Source: Streptococcus sanguinis
GTDB lineage: Bacteria; Bacillota; Bacilli; Lactobacillales; Streptococcaceae
DNA length: 64,000 bases
Assembly (NCBI RefSeq): GCF_900475275.1
Contig: NZ_LS483364.1
Coordinates: forward strand, 1,736,001-1,800,000
Direction of reading: 5' to 3'
Of the stretch, positions 28,391-38,200 are shown piece after piece. Each line of letters starts with the position of its first letter. Positions within the stretch are counted from its first letter, which is position 1. Made by a program: the position numbers and the translations under genes. The notes beneath the pieces were generated by a model. It worked only from the letters and a program-made list of their open reading frames with translations. It had not been told where the DNA came from and made no database searches.

Positions 28391-29533
28391 TTAAGCTTTC
28401 TGCCTGTAGTGCTGCAGGAGAAAGAGGGCACTTTCGACATAGTAAGGAACGGAAACTTTGAAAGCTTCGTCGTCAATGACCATGCTGTCGTGATGGAGGT
28501 CAGGAGCATTTTCTGCCCCATTTGAGCCGATAAAGGCAAAAACGCCTGGAAGCTTCTCCTGATAAAAGGCAAAATCTTCTCCAGCCGAGGAAGGACTGGC
28601 TGGCAGGATCTCTGCCAGATTCTGTGAGTGCTCATAGAGCAGCTCGGCCAATTCGGGGTCATTATAGGTTACTGGCGGAGTATGGTCCCAAGAAATCCTG
28701 ACTTGAGCCCCAAAATTCTCCGCTGTATTCTCTACAATTCGGATAAAGTCTTCCTTGAGACGCTGCTGCAAGGTCGGATTGAAGCTGCGAATCGTTCCTT
28801 CAAAAAAGCCCGACTGCGGCAATACATTCCAGGTCGCTCCCGCTTCTATATGGGTTACAGACAAGACAGCAGCTTCAAAAGGAGACACAGTACGGGCCAC
28901 TAGAGCCTGCAGATTTTGAATCATACCAGTCAAGGTCAATACTGTATCAACACCCAGATCTGGCCTAGCCGCATGGCTGCTGACTCCTTCTACCTCCACC
29001 TTGAACTTCTCAACCCCAGCCATCATGGCTCCAGCTTTAAGTGCCAACTGTCCCGCCTTGAGCTGCGGCATATTGTGAAAACCGATAATAGCTGACACAT
29101 CGTCCAGCAGACCTGTCGCAAGAACCTGACTGGCTCCCTGAGAAGTTTCCTCAGCTGGCTGGAAAATCAGACGGATTGTCCCTCTCAAATCTCCTTCCAT
29201 AGCCTTGAGCAGCTCCGCTGCCCCCAAAAGGCTGGTCTGATGAAAATCATGGCCGCAAGCGTGCATGACGCCTGAATTCTGACTGGCATAAGGCAGACCG
29301 GTTCGCTCCAAAATAGGCAGAGCATCAATATCAGTCCTCAGGGCAATAACCGGTTTGCCAGAGCCAACCTCGGCAACTAGGCCCGTTTTCAGATCAGATT
29401 CCAAAATCCTAATCTCCAAATCTTCCAGGTAGGCTTTTAGGAAAGCCGTCGTTTCAAATTCCTGCCCAGACAGCTCTGGATGCTGATGAAGATAATGCCG
29501 CGTTTGCATCAGTTTATCATAAAATTTTTTCAT
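28391..29533 (-). CDS. M20 family amidohydrolase (N-acyl amino acid/hippurate hydrolase-like)
   Basis: 380 residues. IAA-amino acid hydrolase subtype: RHYLHQHPELSGQEF near the start, HACGHDFH with the metal-binding Cys/His, QPAEETSQGA and the C-terminal SSAGEDFAFYQ. Start chosen at ATG 29533 behind AAGGAG. The open frame extends 66 codons further upstream but without a site. Releases an acyl group from an N-acyl amino acid in the cytosol, feeding amino acid recovery; the neighbouring amino-acid-binding lipoprotein supports that role. Confidence 0.9.
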   Translation of the reverse strand: MKKFYDKLMQTRHYLHQHPELSGQEFETTAFLKAYLEDLEIRILESDLKTGLVAEVGSGKPVIALRTDIDALPILERTGLPYASQNSGVMHACGHDFHQTSLLGAAELLKAMEGDLRGTIRLIFQPAEETSQGASQVLATGLLDDVSAIIGFHNMPQLKAGQLALKAGAMMAGVEKFKVEVEGVSSHAARPDLGVDTVLTLTGMIQNLQALVARTVSPFEAAVLSVTHIEAGATWNVLPQSGFFEGTIRSFNPTLQQRLKEDFIRIVENTAENFGAQVRISWDHTPPVTYNDPELAELLYEHSQNLAEILPASPSSAGEDFAFYQEKLPGVFAFIGSNGAENAPDLHHDSMVIDDEAFKVSVPYYVESALFLLQHYRQKA

Positions 29534-29645
29534 GGCCGACTCCTTTACTCGAATACACCTATCTACCATCCAGTATAGCACAAAGCTGGACGCAGAAACA
29601 AAAATAGAGAGCAAATAATCAATAATCAGCCCTCTAATTTTGCTA

Positions 29646-29870
29646 TTATGATATATCGCCTTCGAAGGAGATGACAATGGATTCATAAGAAAAATCAAGC
29701 TCCAAGACCCACTCGCCATCTGCCTTGACAAATTTCAACTGATAATCTCGTTCTGGTTTGGAAGCAAGGCACAGTCAGCCAAATTCGTCTCCTTCATAAG
29801 TTAATACTATGACTTTTGTACTTTACCATACTTAGCTGCACTGGTAGATACAGTTTGAGACTTCTCATCA
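29646..29870 (-). pseudogene. Decayed gene remnant (unknown family)
   Basis: Reading the minus strand in three pieces gives continuous protein-like sequence interrupted by a frameshift and a TGA. The pieces are DEKSQTVSTSAAKYGKVQK, then (shifted frame) KVIVLTYEGDEFG, stop, then ASKPERDYQLKFVKADGE and WVLELDFSYESIVISFEGD up to TAA at 29646-29648. It begins right after the yebC terminator and has no start codon of its own. I do not recognise the family. No intact copy is in the window. Confidence 0.6.
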
Positions 29871-29878
29871 CAGAAAAA

Positions 29879-29899
29879 CCTGTAGCTCCAACTACAGGT
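29879..29899 (-). terminator. Terminator of yebC
   Basis: ACCTGTAG / CTACAGGT perfect 8-bp stem, T5 on the minus strand, 10 bp past the yebC stop. Confidence 0.85.
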
Positions 29900-29908
29900 C
29901 AAGTATCT

Positions 29909-30625
29909 TTAGAATCCATCTACATTCGTATAGATTTTTTGGACATCTTCGTCGTCTTCTAAAACGCTATAAAGCTTTTCAAAGGTTTCGAGGTCTTCAC
30001 CGGTCAACTCTACTTCAGACTGAGGAATCATTTCAAGCTCGGTTACTTGGAATTCTTGAATGCCAGATTCACGCAGAGCCACGATAGCCTTGTGAAGGTC
30101 AGTTGGCGCTGTATAAACAGTGATGCTTCCTTCTTCTGCTTCAACATCATCAACATCCACATCCGCTTCCAGCAGCTGTTCAAAGACACTGTCAGCGTCG
30201 TCCCCCGCAAAGACAATCACGCCTTTATTATCAAATAAATAGGCTACAGAGCCGCTAGCTCCCATATTGCCGCCATTTTTACCAAAAGCAGCACGGACAT
30301 TGGCTGCAGTCCGATTGACATTTGAAGTCAGAGTATCGACAATCAGCATAGAACCGTTTGGCCCAAATCCTTCATAGCGGCCTTCAGTAAAGGTTTCGTC
30401 AGTGTTTCCTTTTGCCTTATCAATGGCTTTGTCAATGACATGCTTCGGCACTTGAGCCTGCTTAGCCCGGTCAATAACAAATTTCAAAGCTGTGTTAGAC
30501 TCTGGATCTGGATCACCCTTTTTAGCTGCTACATAGATTTCTACACCAAACTTAGCATATACTTTTGAGTTCGCGCCGTCTTTGGCCGTTTTCTTTGCCA
30601 CAATATTGGCCCATTTACGTCCCAT
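29909..30625 (-). CDS. YebC/PmpR family protein
   Basis: 238 residues, full length. The start [20 protein letters not shown] and the [19 protein letters not shown] motif identify the YebC/TACO1 family, variously described as transcription regulators or ribosome-associated factors that help translation of difficult motifs. Highly acidic C terminus (ENDDEDV-like). AAGGAG precedes the ATG. Monocistronic with its own terminator. Confidence 0.93.
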
Positions 30626-30771
30626 TGGAGATTCTCCTTTTGATAAATTACATTTTTAATCTTTCTTATTATAACACAGGGAATCAGAAAAATCACTAAG
30701 AAAAAATGATAGCTTTTAGAAGAACCAGCTTGGTTTCTTTAACTTTACACCTATTTCTATTCCATAAAAAA

Positions 30772-30796
30772 TCCAGTCGCTAAAAGAGCAACTGGA
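30772..30796 (-). terminator. Terminator downstream of the 30866 membrane protein gene
   Basis: TCCAGT..GC / GC..ACTGGA hairpin with T6 on the minus strand. Confidence 0.8.
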
Positions 30797-30865
30797 CAGT
30801 ACATTCTATTTCCTGAAACTAGCAGGCCTGTCATAACGGACCTTTGCCGAAATCCATCAAAAATA

Positions 30866-31420
30866 TCACTGATAATTTTTCACAATAGGCAAATCCGGTT
30901 TGCATCTGCTTAAGCAGGCAAAGACATCTTCTATTCGGCCATCTAAAAAAGTAACATCTACTCGAACGGACTTGCCATGATAAGGCTTGATATATAGGTA
31001 GTCTCTCCGATAGTACCTGACTCCCAGTCGAAAAGAAGCCTGCCCATCAGAAGTTCTTCCCCAAGCCGGCCGGTAAAAAACACTTTCCAGTTGATTCCAA
31101 GCAAAGCTATGCTCTTTCAAGAAAGCACCTCGCACGGTCAAGCCCCGTTCTGTTCCTGCAAGAACAAAGCAATTTTTACTCAGCTTGCGCCCCGCATGGA
31201 CTATTGCAAAGATTTCGACTATAGCAGTCATGAAAAAAGCAAGTATAAAAGGCAAACTGAACGAGCGTATTCCTGCTCCAGGCATGGCCTTTTCGAAAGA
31301 AAATAGTATAAAGTAAGCTAAAGTTCCGAAAATAAGGCTTAAGGCTAAAAAGACAGATGCCAAGATGACTATGGTCAAATAGAGTCCTCTACGGTAGCGA
31401 AAAGCAAACAATAAAGGCAT
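30866..31420 (-). CDS. Hypothetical membrane protein
   Basis: 184 residues. Two long N-terminal hydrophobic segments (about 12-40 and 55-73) are followed by a soluble beta-rich region of about 110 residues (GLTVRGAFLKEHSFAWNQLE) that resembles a bacterial PH-like domain, though no family is certain. Follows the lipoprotein gene at 31462 on the same strand with a 41-bp gap. Function unknown. Confidence 0.65.
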   Translation of the reverse strand: MPLLFAFRYRRGLYLTIVILASVFLALSLIFGTLAYFILFSFEKAMPGAGIRSFSLPFILAFFMTAIVEIFAIVHAGRKLSKNCFVLAGTERGLTVRGAFLKEHSFAWNQLESVFYRPAWGRTSDGQASFRLGVRYYRRDYLYIKPYHGKSVRVDVTFLDGRIEDVFACLSRCKPDLPIVKNYQ

Positions 31421-31461
31421 GGCTTTTCCTTTCTTTCTCAGCTAATAGTTTTGCTTATGCT

Positions 31462-32265
31462 TTACTGAGGCGCCTTAAACTCATCTTCCTCTACCTTATT
31501 CCAGTCAGAATATTGAGTATCTGTTTGAACATCCAAACTACCTTCTTCACCCTTATAAGATAGACCTAGCTTGAAGTCTTTTAAGAATAAGGTCTTTTTA
31601 TCCAAGCGTACTTCTAACTTCTTATCCATATCTGCCTGAGTAACACCTGTCAGCTCTAGTTTGAATTCTTCACCAAAGAGCCCCAGTAAATCAGCATTTT
31701 TACTACTTAATTTAAAGATATATTCATCACCGCTTTCCTTTACAGTGACATCATCAGCCATTTGATAAAAGCCATCCATGAGTTTGAAATAATCGGGCTG
31801 AACATAATAATCTGCCCCGCTTCCCATTTCTTGCTTAGTCCATGTTCCATTTTTAGAAGAACGAGTATACAAAAGTTTATCCTCTCCGCCTGGCATAATC
31901 GCTTCTTGATAACTCTCCTGACCGCTCTCTTTTCCATCTATTACTAAATGCCCCTTGGCCAGCTCATCCGTGCTTTTATCATAGAGAAGATCCCCGCTCA
32001 TCGTTTGAGTTTTATTGGAACCATCTACAGTGATAGATAATTTCACCTTCATTTTCATTGAAGTTAGATCTTCATTCGCAGTTTCTGCTTTCTCCAAGAG
32101 TTCTTCAATATCGTCAGAAGAAGTATTTTTTTGGCTCTCACGGGAGCTATTCTCAGTACCACCTTGATTCTTTTGAGAATGCTTCTGCCCAATCAAGCTA
32201 CAAGCCCCTAAACTAAGCGTAAGCAAGGCTGTAAGGGCCATAAAGGTAATCTTTTTGAATTTCAT
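31462..32265 (-). CDS. Lipoprotein (DUF6612/LolA-like fold)
   Basis: 267 residues. Lipoprotein signal peptide with lipobox LGAC, then a low-complexity Ser/Gln/Asn linker (about 25-50) and a beta-rich domain with the pattern MKMKVKLSITVDGSNKTQTM and ending DTQYSDWNKVEEDEF, as in small Gram-positive lipoproteins of the DUF6612 type. Start at ATG 32265 with AAGGAGG seven bases upstream; the longer frame overlaps it. Surface-exposed, role unknown; it probably precedes the 30866 gene in one transcript. Confidence 0.8.
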   Translation of the reverse strand: MKFKKITFMALTALLTLSLGACSLIGQKHSQKNQGGTENSSRESQKNTSSDDIEELLEKAETANEDLTSMKMKVKLSITVDGSNKTQTMSGDLLYDKSTDELAKGHLVIDGKESGQESYQEAIMPGGEDKLLYTRSSKNGTWTKQEMGSGADYYVQPDYFKLMDGFYQMADDVTVKESGDEYIFKLSSKNADLLGLFGEEFKLELTGVTQADMDKKLEVRLDKKTLFLKDFKLGLSYKGEEGSLDVQTDTQYSDWNKVEEDEFKAPQ

Positions 32266-32413
32266 GAGTCTTCCTCCTTTGAGACATGGATAGGAAAGAT
32301 AATCATTCAATCAGCATAGCAATGTTTTATTGACCGAATGTTAGCTTTCATACCTACAATCAAACCACTAAAATGCAAATCATGCTCCTTAGTGAAAACA
32401 AGTTTGTTTTTTT

Positions 32414-32442
32414 ATTATACCATTTTTTATTTACCATCGCAA
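32414..32442 (-). promoter_or_regulatory. Promoter of the 31462-32265 lipoprotein gene
   Basis: Minus strand TTGCGA (32442-32437), 17-bp spacer, TATAAT (32419-32414). This gives a leader of about 140 nt, in which CACTAA/TTAGTG arms enclose a GGAG sequence. Confidence 0.7.
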
Positions 32443-32452
32443 ACAAAGCAAA

Positions 32453-32472
32453 AAGGCTGAACATTCAGCCTT
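32453..32472 (-). terminator. Terminator overlapping the tmcAL stop codon
   Basis: AAGGCTGA / TCAGCCTT stem, ACAT loop, T5 on the minus strand. Confidence 0.85.
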
Positions 32473-33565
32473 ACTTGTCTTTCATAATCGGAACCCGTCC
32501 AAAATTCTGCTCCCAAAGTGCGGGATTGCCTAGCTGATAGACCTTGTCAGCCTGCTGGGTTAGACTATCCCATGGCTCCTTGCCGATACGGCTGACCAAA
32601 TCAACTTTTCCCTTAAGCTGGGACAAATGCTGGCGCCCCTGCTCGGAAAAGCCTAAAATATGAACACCTGACGGAAGCTCTTCTTGCCTAGCTCCGACTA
32701 GGATATGGGTCAGCAGACGCCGGACCCGAGCCTTGGTATAGCGCTTGGTCGCCACCTGTTCAACTAGCTCTTCTATGGTCTCACTGCTTTTCAAGGCCAC
32801 TCTAATCCTGACGGCCAACTCCTGATTGACCTGGTAAAAATCTGTCAAATCCGGACTTGTCACTATCTGGTAACGGAGATAGGGAAAAAAGTCCGACCAG
32901 GTCACCTTGGGAGCCATCTTAATCAGCTCATGAGCTGGGGTGAATTTCTTGAGTAAGTCTGGCTGATCCAGATTCTGACGAAGGGCAGTTGCAGAGGCAA
33001 ATTCTTGATTAGCTGATAAGGAATGGTAGCCAGCCCCCTGGCGTTGAATTGGACACAGTTTTGTATCTCTTCCCGCCACAGCCTTGGCATAGGCCAAGCC
33101 CAAGATATGGTTGGGCGTAGAGCCTGAGAAATTGAGCCCTGCAAACTCCTGCCACATGGCCTGAGTCTTCTGAGGATAAGATAGGGAATCAGGCAAGCTG
33201 GCCAAATAAGCCTCCATCTGCTCTGCCTTTTCACCATAGACCTTGGAAATACTCTCGTAGTCCAGCACTTCCTCAGTTCCAAACATTAGATGATCAATGC
33301 CCAGTCTCTCTAAGATGTCTACTGCACCCTTAGCAAAAAAGTCCGCCGCCTGAACGCTGATCAAGAAAGGCAGCTCAAGGACCAGATCCGCTCCAGCTTC
33401 CAAAGCCATCTGTGCCCGAGTCCACTTGTCCACGATAGCCGGCTCCCCTCGCTGAACAAAATTGCCACTCATAGCGATAATTTTTAGACCAGAAGCCTGC
33501 TCCAGCAGATATTTGTGCCCATTATGAAAAGGATTAAACTCTGCGATAATACCGGTAACTGTCAT
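32471..33565 (-). CDS. tmcAL: tRNA(Met) cytidine acetate ligase (TmcAL)
   Basis: 364 residues. The nucleotidyltransferase signature [15 protein letters not shown] at the start, [14 protein letters not shown] and the central FGTEEVLDY region match TmcAL/YlbM, which acetylates C34 of elongator tRNA-Met using acetate and ATP. Start at ATG 33565 with GGAG upstream, one base after the stop of the methyltransferase gene (TGAG-ATG). The frame is open 38 codons further upstream but that part overlaps the methyltransferase. Last gene of the yqeG-tmcAL cluster. Confidence 0.92.
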   Translation of the reverse strand: MTVTGIIAEFNPFHNGHKYLLEQASGLKIIAMSGNFVQRGEPAIVDKWTRAQMALEAGADLVLELPFLISVQAADFFAKGAVDILERLGIDHLMFGTEEVLDYESISKVYGEKAEQMEAYLASLPDSLSYPQKTQAMWQEFAGLNFSGSTPNHILGLAYAKAVAGRDTKLCPIQRQGAGYHSLSANQEFASATALRQNLDQPDLLKKFTPAHELIKMAPKVTWSDFFPYLRYQIVTSPDLTDFYQVNQELAVRIRVALKSSETIEELVEQVATKRYTKARVRRLLTHILVGARQEELPSGVHILGFSEQGRQHLSQLKGKVDLVSRIGKEPWDSLTQQADKVYQLGNPALWEQNFGRVPIMKDK

Positions 33566-33566
33566 C

Positions 33567-34301
33567 TCATTTCTCCGCCACAAAGAACCAGCGAGCGCTC
33601 TTGTCAGTCGGCTCCTTGTCCTCAAAGTCCGCGTAAACCTTGACATTCTTAAAGCCAGCCTGCTCCAGCAAGATATCATAGGTCAGAATCTCATAGGTCC
33701 GCTCCTCATGCACCTCATCATGGCGCGTGAAACGCCCATCCTCCTCTTGGACAAAGAAGGTCAGCTCATGCACGATGGAATGAGGCGGTTCGTCCGCATA
33801 AGAATCCCAGACCATAGCAAAGGTTTCAGCATTTTCGTGATAGGAATAGCCAGGAAAAACCTCGTCAATCTGGTAAATCGAGTGCACATCAAAGATAAAG
33901 CGACCGCCCTCATTTAGATGCTGGTAGACTTGAGTGAAAACCTGACCGACATCGACTTCGTCCTCCATATAGCAAATGGAGTCTGAGTAACAAGTCACCA
34001 AATCAAACTGACCAACGCCGCTCAAATCCAGCATATTGCCCTGGATAAAGGGAATGTCCAAACCGGCCTCTCTGCTACGCTTCTCTGCCAAATCCAGCAT
34101 TTCCTGACTCAAATCCAACCCCGTCACATCAAAACCAGCCTGCTTAAAATAAATAGACTGAATGCCCGTTCCACAGGCCAGCTCCAGCAGCTTTTTCTTA
34201 TCCTTGGGAAAATGACGCAGGCTGAAATCTGTCCACTTCTCATACAAAGAATCATCCATAATCGCATCGTAAACCGACGCGAAGGTTTCATAAGTTGCCA
34301 T
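33567..34301 (-). CDS. Class I SAM-dependent methyltransferase
   Basis: 244 residues. SAM-binding motif [15 protein letters not shown], motif II region [14 protein letters not shown] and [14 protein letters not shown]. The gene between rsfS and tmcAL in streptococci encodes this conserved methyltransferase; its substrate is not known to me. It is coupled to tmcAL. A terminator-like hairpin stands directly in front of its ribosome binding site. Confidence 0.88.
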   Translation of the reverse strand: MATYETFASVYDAIMDDSLYEKWTDFSLRHFPKDKKKLLELACGTGIQSIYFKQAGFDVTGLDLSQEMLDLAEKRSREAGLDIPFIQGNMLDLSGVGQFDLVTCYSDSICYMEDEVDVGQVFTQVYQHLNEGGRFIFDVHSIYQIDEVFPGYSYHENAETFAMVWDSYADEPPHSIVHELTFFVQEEDGRFTRHDEVHEERTYEILTYDILLEQAGFKNVKVYADFEDKEPTDKSARWFFVAEK

Positions 34302-34318
34302 ACTTTTCCTTTCAAAAA

Positions 34319-34346
34319 TAGCTCAGCCAGCAGGCTGACTGAGCTA
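34319..34346 (-). terminator. Terminator (attenuator-like) between rsfS and the methyltransferase gene
   Basis: TAGCTCAG / CTGAGCTA with inner CAGCC/GGCTG, T5 on the minus strand. It ends 12 bases before the methyltransferase ATG. Confidence 0.7.
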
Positions 34347-34375
34347 AATTCTGCTTTCTGCCTAAGGGCAAAAAA

Positions 34376-34741
34376 TCACTTGTTTTTTTCTTCCAATAAG
34401 GCTGCAACATCCACACCAGTTGCTTCGTGCCACAACTTTTCAAGATTGTAATGCGCCCGCATCTCCTCTGAAAAGACATGGACAACCACACCGCCCAAGT
34501 CTAAGAGCACCCAGCCGCCAGCTGCGTCTCCCTCAACATGACCAGCAGAAACACCCGCCGCCGCAGCTTTCTCACGGATATTTTCAGCGACTGCATCCAG
34601 CTGACGACTGTTCATCGAGCTGACGATGACAAAGTAATCTGTCACAGTAGTCAGACCTTGCAAATCCAAAGCTACAATATCTTCTGCACGCTTTTCATCG
34701 GCCGCCTTCACGACCAGTTCTAATAATTCTTGTTCTTTCAT
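34376..34741 (-). CDS. rsfS: Ribosomal silencing factor RsfS
   Basis: 121 residues. The DUF143 pattern [18 protein letters not shown] and [16 protein letters not shown] is clear. RsfS binds ribosomal protein L14 and blocks subunit joining in starvation. Ordered as usual after nadD and yqeK in the conserved cluster. Confidence 0.95.
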   Translation of the reverse strand: MKEQELLELVVKAADEKRAEDIVALDLQGLTTVTDYFVIVSSMNSRQLDAVAENIREKAAAAGVSAGHVEGDAAGGWVLLDLGGVVVHVFSEEMRAHYNLEKLWHEATGVDVAALLEEKNK

Positions 34742-34750
34742 AGTTCCTCT

Positions 34751-35353
34751 TTAATTTTCTTCTATTTCCTTCAAATATCCTACAAAGGCATTGTAAGTCT
34801 CCAAGGTCTGCGGATAGATGGGCATTCCTTTGTGAGCCAAATGCTCTACTGTCCTTGCTGTTTCGTAGGCCACAGCCTGATTAAGCGACCGTTGAGCCAG
34901 CTCTCTAGCCTTATCCACTCCCGGAAAGTCTCGGTTGTGCTCAATGTAGTCAGCTACGTAGACCACCTTGTCCAGCTCAGACATGGTATCACTGCCCACT
35001 GTATGAATCTCGATGGCTCGCAGTATCTCAGCATCTTCGATGCCTAAATCTTCCTGAATCTTGTAAATGCCCACCATTCCATGCCAGACATTGTTGCCCC
35101 AGTTTTTTAGGTCAGGATCCAGCCGGTATTTGTCAATCAAGGCAAGAAAATCCTCGTCCGAGACCTTTTTCGCATAGTCGTGCAAGAGTCCTGCCAGACC
35201 CGCTTTTTCGACGTCAAGACTGAAGCGCTCCGCTAATTCACGGGCAGCCTTTTCCACACCTAGACAATGCCGCAGGCGTTTCTCAGGCATGACAGTTTCC
35301 ATCTTAGCCAGTAAGGCCTCACGACTCATACTGATATAACTTTCATAGGTCAT
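34751..35353 (-). CDS. yqeK: HD domain bis(5'-nucleosyl)-tetraphosphatase, YqeK family
   Basis: 200 residues. HD metal motif in [16 protein letters not shown], upstream His in [11 protein letters not shown], downstream [11 protein letters not shown] and [12 protein letters not shown]. YqeK-type enzymes split Ap4A symmetrically to ADP. The start overlaps the nadD stop by 4 bp. Confidence 0.93.
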   Translation of the reverse strand: MTYESYISMSREALLAKMETVMPEKRLRHCLGVEKAARELAERFSLDVEKAGLAGLLHDYAKKVSDEDFLALIDKYRLDPDLKNWGNNVWHGMVGIYKIQEDLGIEDAEILRAIEIHTVGSDTMSELDKVVYVADYIEHNRDFPGVDKARELAQRSLNQAVAYETARTVEHLAHKGMPIYPQTLETYNAFVGYLKEIEEN

Positions 35354-35982
35354 AGGTAAAGCCCTTCTTTCTCAATATAGTCTAAGACCGGCTGAGGCAG
35401 CAGGAAATTAGGAGTCCGTCCCTGAGCCAGAAAATCCCGCACCATACTGGAGGAAATATCCATAAGGGGTACATCCACCCAGATAACAGGGTAAGAAGTC
35501 CCCGCCTTGTAGCGCGGTCGTTGAACACCGACAAACTGAACCAGCTCAACCAGCTCATCAATCCGGTACCACTTGGGCAGGTAGTCCACCATATCCGCAC
35601 CGATGATAAAGTAATAGTCCGTATCTGGATGTTGCTCTGTCAGGAGCTTCATAGTGTCGTAGGTATAGGAAATTCCCTTGCGCTCCAGCTCAATGTTTTC
35701 AATCCCTAGGCCTTCAATGCCCTCGATAGCCAATTCCAGCATTTTCAGCCGATGCTGCTCATCGATGGTCTCTTTCTTATCCACATGGGGTGGCTCGTAC
35801 TCTGGCATGAGTAGGACCTGATCCAAGCCTAACTGTTGCCGGACCTGATCCGCCACGACCAAATGAGCATTGTGGACTGGATTGAAATTCCCGCCTAGTA
35901 TGCCAATCTGCTTGCGTTTTTTATCTTTAACTTCTGGTTCTAATTCCACCTTGGTAAAGGGGGTTAGTAATTCAATAGCCAT
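35350..35982 (-). CDS. nadD: Nicotinate-nucleotide adenylyltransferase
   Basis: 210 residues. Nucleotidyltransferase motif [19 protein letters not shown] and the distal [13 protein letters not shown] signature identify NadD, which makes deamido-NAD from NaMN and ATP. A 25-residue N-terminal extension precedes the core. A nicotinamidase-like gene at 46.3 kb would supply nicotinate to the same pathway. Confidence 0.95.
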   Translation of the reverse strand: MAIELLTPFTKVELEPEVKDKKRKQIGILGGNFNPVHNAHLVVADQVRQQLGLDQVLLMPEYEPPHVDKKETIDEQHRLKMLELAIEGIEGLGIENIELERKGISYTYDTMKLLTEQHPDTDYYFIIGADMVDYLPKWYRIDELVELVQFVGVQRPRYKAGTSYPVIWVDVPLMDISSSMVRDFLAQGRTPNFLLPQPVLDYIEKEGLYL

Positions 35983-36010
35983 AGGCTGACATCTCCACAG
36001 AAATTTTTCC

Positions 36011-36322
36011 TTAAATTTGCTTGACTTTGACAGAGAGTTTGCGATTTTCCTTTTTGCTGGACTGCTTGTAGAGAATCAAGATCCGGCCAATCTTCTGCAC
36101 TGTATCCACTCCGATCTCTTCTTCCAAAATCTCCGCAACTTCATGGATATTCTCATCCGTATTCTGCAAAAGCGTAACCTTAATCAGTTCTCGTGCGTCC
36201 AGTGCTTGACGGACGCTGGTTTTGATTTGGTCGTTGAGTCCATTTTTCCCAATCTGAATGATGGGTTTGAGACTGTGTGCCTGACTGTTGAGAAAGGCCC
36301 GTTGTTTTGATGTTAGTGTCAT
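36011..36322 (-). CDS. yhbY: YhbY family RNA-binding protein (CRM domain)
   Basis: 103 residues, a single CRM domain: LTSKQRAFLNSQAHSLKPI then QIGKNGLND and GRILILYKQSS. Associated with pre-50S assembly. Lies between yqeH and nadD as in other Firmicutes. Confidence 0.94.
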   Translation of the reverse strand: MTLTSKQRAFLNSQAHSLKPIIQIGKNGLNDQIKTSVRQALDARELIKVTLLQNTDENIHEVAEILEEEIGVDTVQKIGRILILYKQSSKKENRKLSVKVKQI

Positions 36323-36429
36323 GTTCTTCTATAAGGCCTGAGTCAGTTGGGACCTGCTTGTCTCCTAACTGTTCATGGCCTTTTCCTTCCTTATTTTAAG
36401 GGGATTTATTCCCCTTGGTTTCTTGAGTA

Positions 36430-37536
36430 TTAAATAATGGCTTTCCGAGTGACAACCGCCACACCCTCTGGCGCCCAGCCAGCTACTCGAGCAGGACCAC
36501 TGACTCGAATCCAACCCAGACCAGAGAAGACGATATCTGTCTTGTCCTTGATGGTAAATTCATGCTTGACCAAGGCTGGAAATTCTTCCTTTTCCTTGCC
36601 AACTGGCGGCACCAAGAGACTGCCGACATGCTTATCATAAAAGTTGCTAGCACCTTGCAACTTGGTCCGGTGGAGCTTAAGCTCATTGTCAAAATAAGCC
36701 GTGAAGCCTTGCTTGTCACCTGCCACAAAGTCGAAACGGCCTAGACCACCCAAAAAGAGGGTTTGCTCTGGATTAAGCTGGTAGGTTTTGGGTTTGATTT
36801 CCTTTTTGGGACTAATGTATTTGAGATTCTTAGCAGAAAGATAGTGAGCCATCTGGTGACGATGGATAATGCCTGGTGTATCATAGATATGACTGCCATC
36901 TGCCAAAGGAATCTCGATTTTATCCAGAGTTGTTCCAGGGAAGCGCGAAGTCGTAATAATATCCTTGTCGCCCGTGATTTCCTGAATAATGGCGTTAATC
37001 AAAGTGGACTTGCCCACATTGGTCACGCCGACTACATAAACATCACGTCCCTTACGGCAGTGCTCAATCTCGTCAATCAAGTCCTTGATTGCCTGCTTGT
37101 TCTGAGCAGAAGTCAAGACCACATCGACTGGACGCAGGCCTTCTTCGTGAGCCCGCTCTGTCAGCCATTGGGTCACCTTGCTATCCTTGACCGACTTAGG
37201 TAAAATGTCCTTTTTATTCCCAACCAAGAGAACATCGTTTCCAGCAACAAAACGAGGCAGGCCAGGAATAACCGAACCATTAAAATCAAAAATATCGACA
37301 ACATTTACGACCAAAGCATCACTATCTCCAACCTCATGCAGAAGCCGCAGAAAGTCATCATCCGTCAGCTGGACATCGCTGATTTCATTATAATGGCGCA
37401 GGCGGAAACAGCGCTGGCAATAGAGTTCGCCTGCCTCCAATCCTTTTTCTAGAGCCGACTGGGGCGTGTAGCCTAGCTTGCCCTTATCTTCTGTCTGAAT
37501 AGTGGCTCCGCAGCCGATACAGAGAAGTTCTTCCAT
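36430..37536 (-). CDS. yqeH: Ribosome biogenesis GTPase YqeH
   Basis: 368 residues. Circularly permuted GTPase: an N-terminal zinc finger (CIGCG ... CQRCF), then the G4 motif GNKKD, and only later the P-loop GVTNVGKSTL and DTPG. Needed for 30S maturation. Located 2 bp downstream of the yqeG stop. Confidence 0.96.
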   Translation of the reverse strand: MEELLCIGCGATIQTEDKGKLGYTPQSALEKGLEAGELYCQRCFRLRHYNEISDVQLTDDDFLRLLHEVGDSDALVVNVVDIFDFNGSVIPGLPRFVAGNDVLLVGNKKDILPKSVKDSKVTQWLTERAHEEGLRPVDVVLTSAQNKQAIKDLIDEIEHCRKGRDVYVVGVTNVGKSTLINAIIQEITGDKDIITTSRFPGTTLDKIEIPLADGSHIYDTPGIIHRHQMAHYLSAKNLKYISPKKEIKPKTYQLNPEQTLFLGGLGRFDFVAGDKQGFTAYFDNELKLHRTKLQGASNFYDKHVGSLLVPPVGKEKEEFPALVKHEFTIKDKTDIVFSGLGWIRVSGPARVAGWAPEGVAVVTRKAII

Positions 37537-37538
37537 GC

Positions 37539-38066
37539 TTAAATTCCTTTTTTGTATTGAATTGGGCCGTATTTTTCAGTAATTTTCTTGAGCACGCGGC
37601 GTTCACGCGCCCGATTGACCTGGGTCTTGATAGAGTCGTGCTCGACCAGTGGTTTAACCAAAATCGAACGAATTCCGGCCCGATGAGCAGCTCGAATATC
37701 CGTCATGAGCTGATCGCCCACCATGACCACTTCCTTTTTTTCAAAATGAAAAAGCTTGAGCGCTCGGTCAATTCCCCAAGTGAAGGGTTTCATGGCCCAG
37801 TAGATATAGTCAATTTCAAACTTTTCAACAGCCCGCTTGACCCGTTTTTGGTTATTATTAGACACCACGATAATCCGAATGCCCGCATCCCGTAAATCAT
37901 GGAGCCACTTCTTCATCTCTGGGGTCCCATCAGGATTATTCCAAGCAATCAGGGTGTTATCTAAATCAACCAAAACCGCTTTGATGCCCTGCCTTTTTAG
38001 ACTCTCTATCGTCAAATCGTAAACTGCCTCGACCGCAAAGTCTGGCATATAATCTTCAATCGCCAC
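37539..38066 (-). CDS. yqeG: YqeG family HAD IIIA-type phosphatase
   Basis: 175 residues from a GTG start at 38066 that has GGAG six bases upstream. The product then begins MAIEDYMPDFAVEAVYDL, the usual YqeG start; a TTG at 38078 is the alternative. HAD motifs: VDLDNTLIAW and VVSNN, then KPFTWG with MVGDQLMTDI. First gene of the cluster. Substrate unknown, probably a phosphoglycolipid-like or phosphoprotein target. Confidence 0.9.
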   Translation of the reverse strand: MAIEDYMPDFAVEAVYDLTIESLKRQGIKAVLVDLDNTLIAWNNPDGTPEMKKWLHDLRDAGIRIIVVSNNNQKRVKRAVEKFEIDYIYWAMKPFTWGIDRALKLFHFEKKEVVMVGDQLMTDIRAAHRAGIRSILVKPLVEHDSIKTQVNRARERRVLKKITEKYGPIQYKKGI

Positions 38067-38139
38067 ATCTCTCTCCAAAAATTCGTATTCTCATTATTAT
38101 AGCATAAAATGGGCTTTTTGGCACCTTCAGCCTCAAGAG

Positions 38140-38167
38140 TTACAAAAAGGACAAAAGATGATATTAT
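38140..38167 (+). promoter_or_regulatory. Possible promoter of the TVP38-family gene
   Basis: TTACAA at 38140-38145, 16-bp spacer, TATTAT at 38162-38167, 33 bp before the start. Confidence 0.45.
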
Positions 38168-38200
38168 AGTAGTGATAGTATAAATGTCCTGGAGGTTTGT

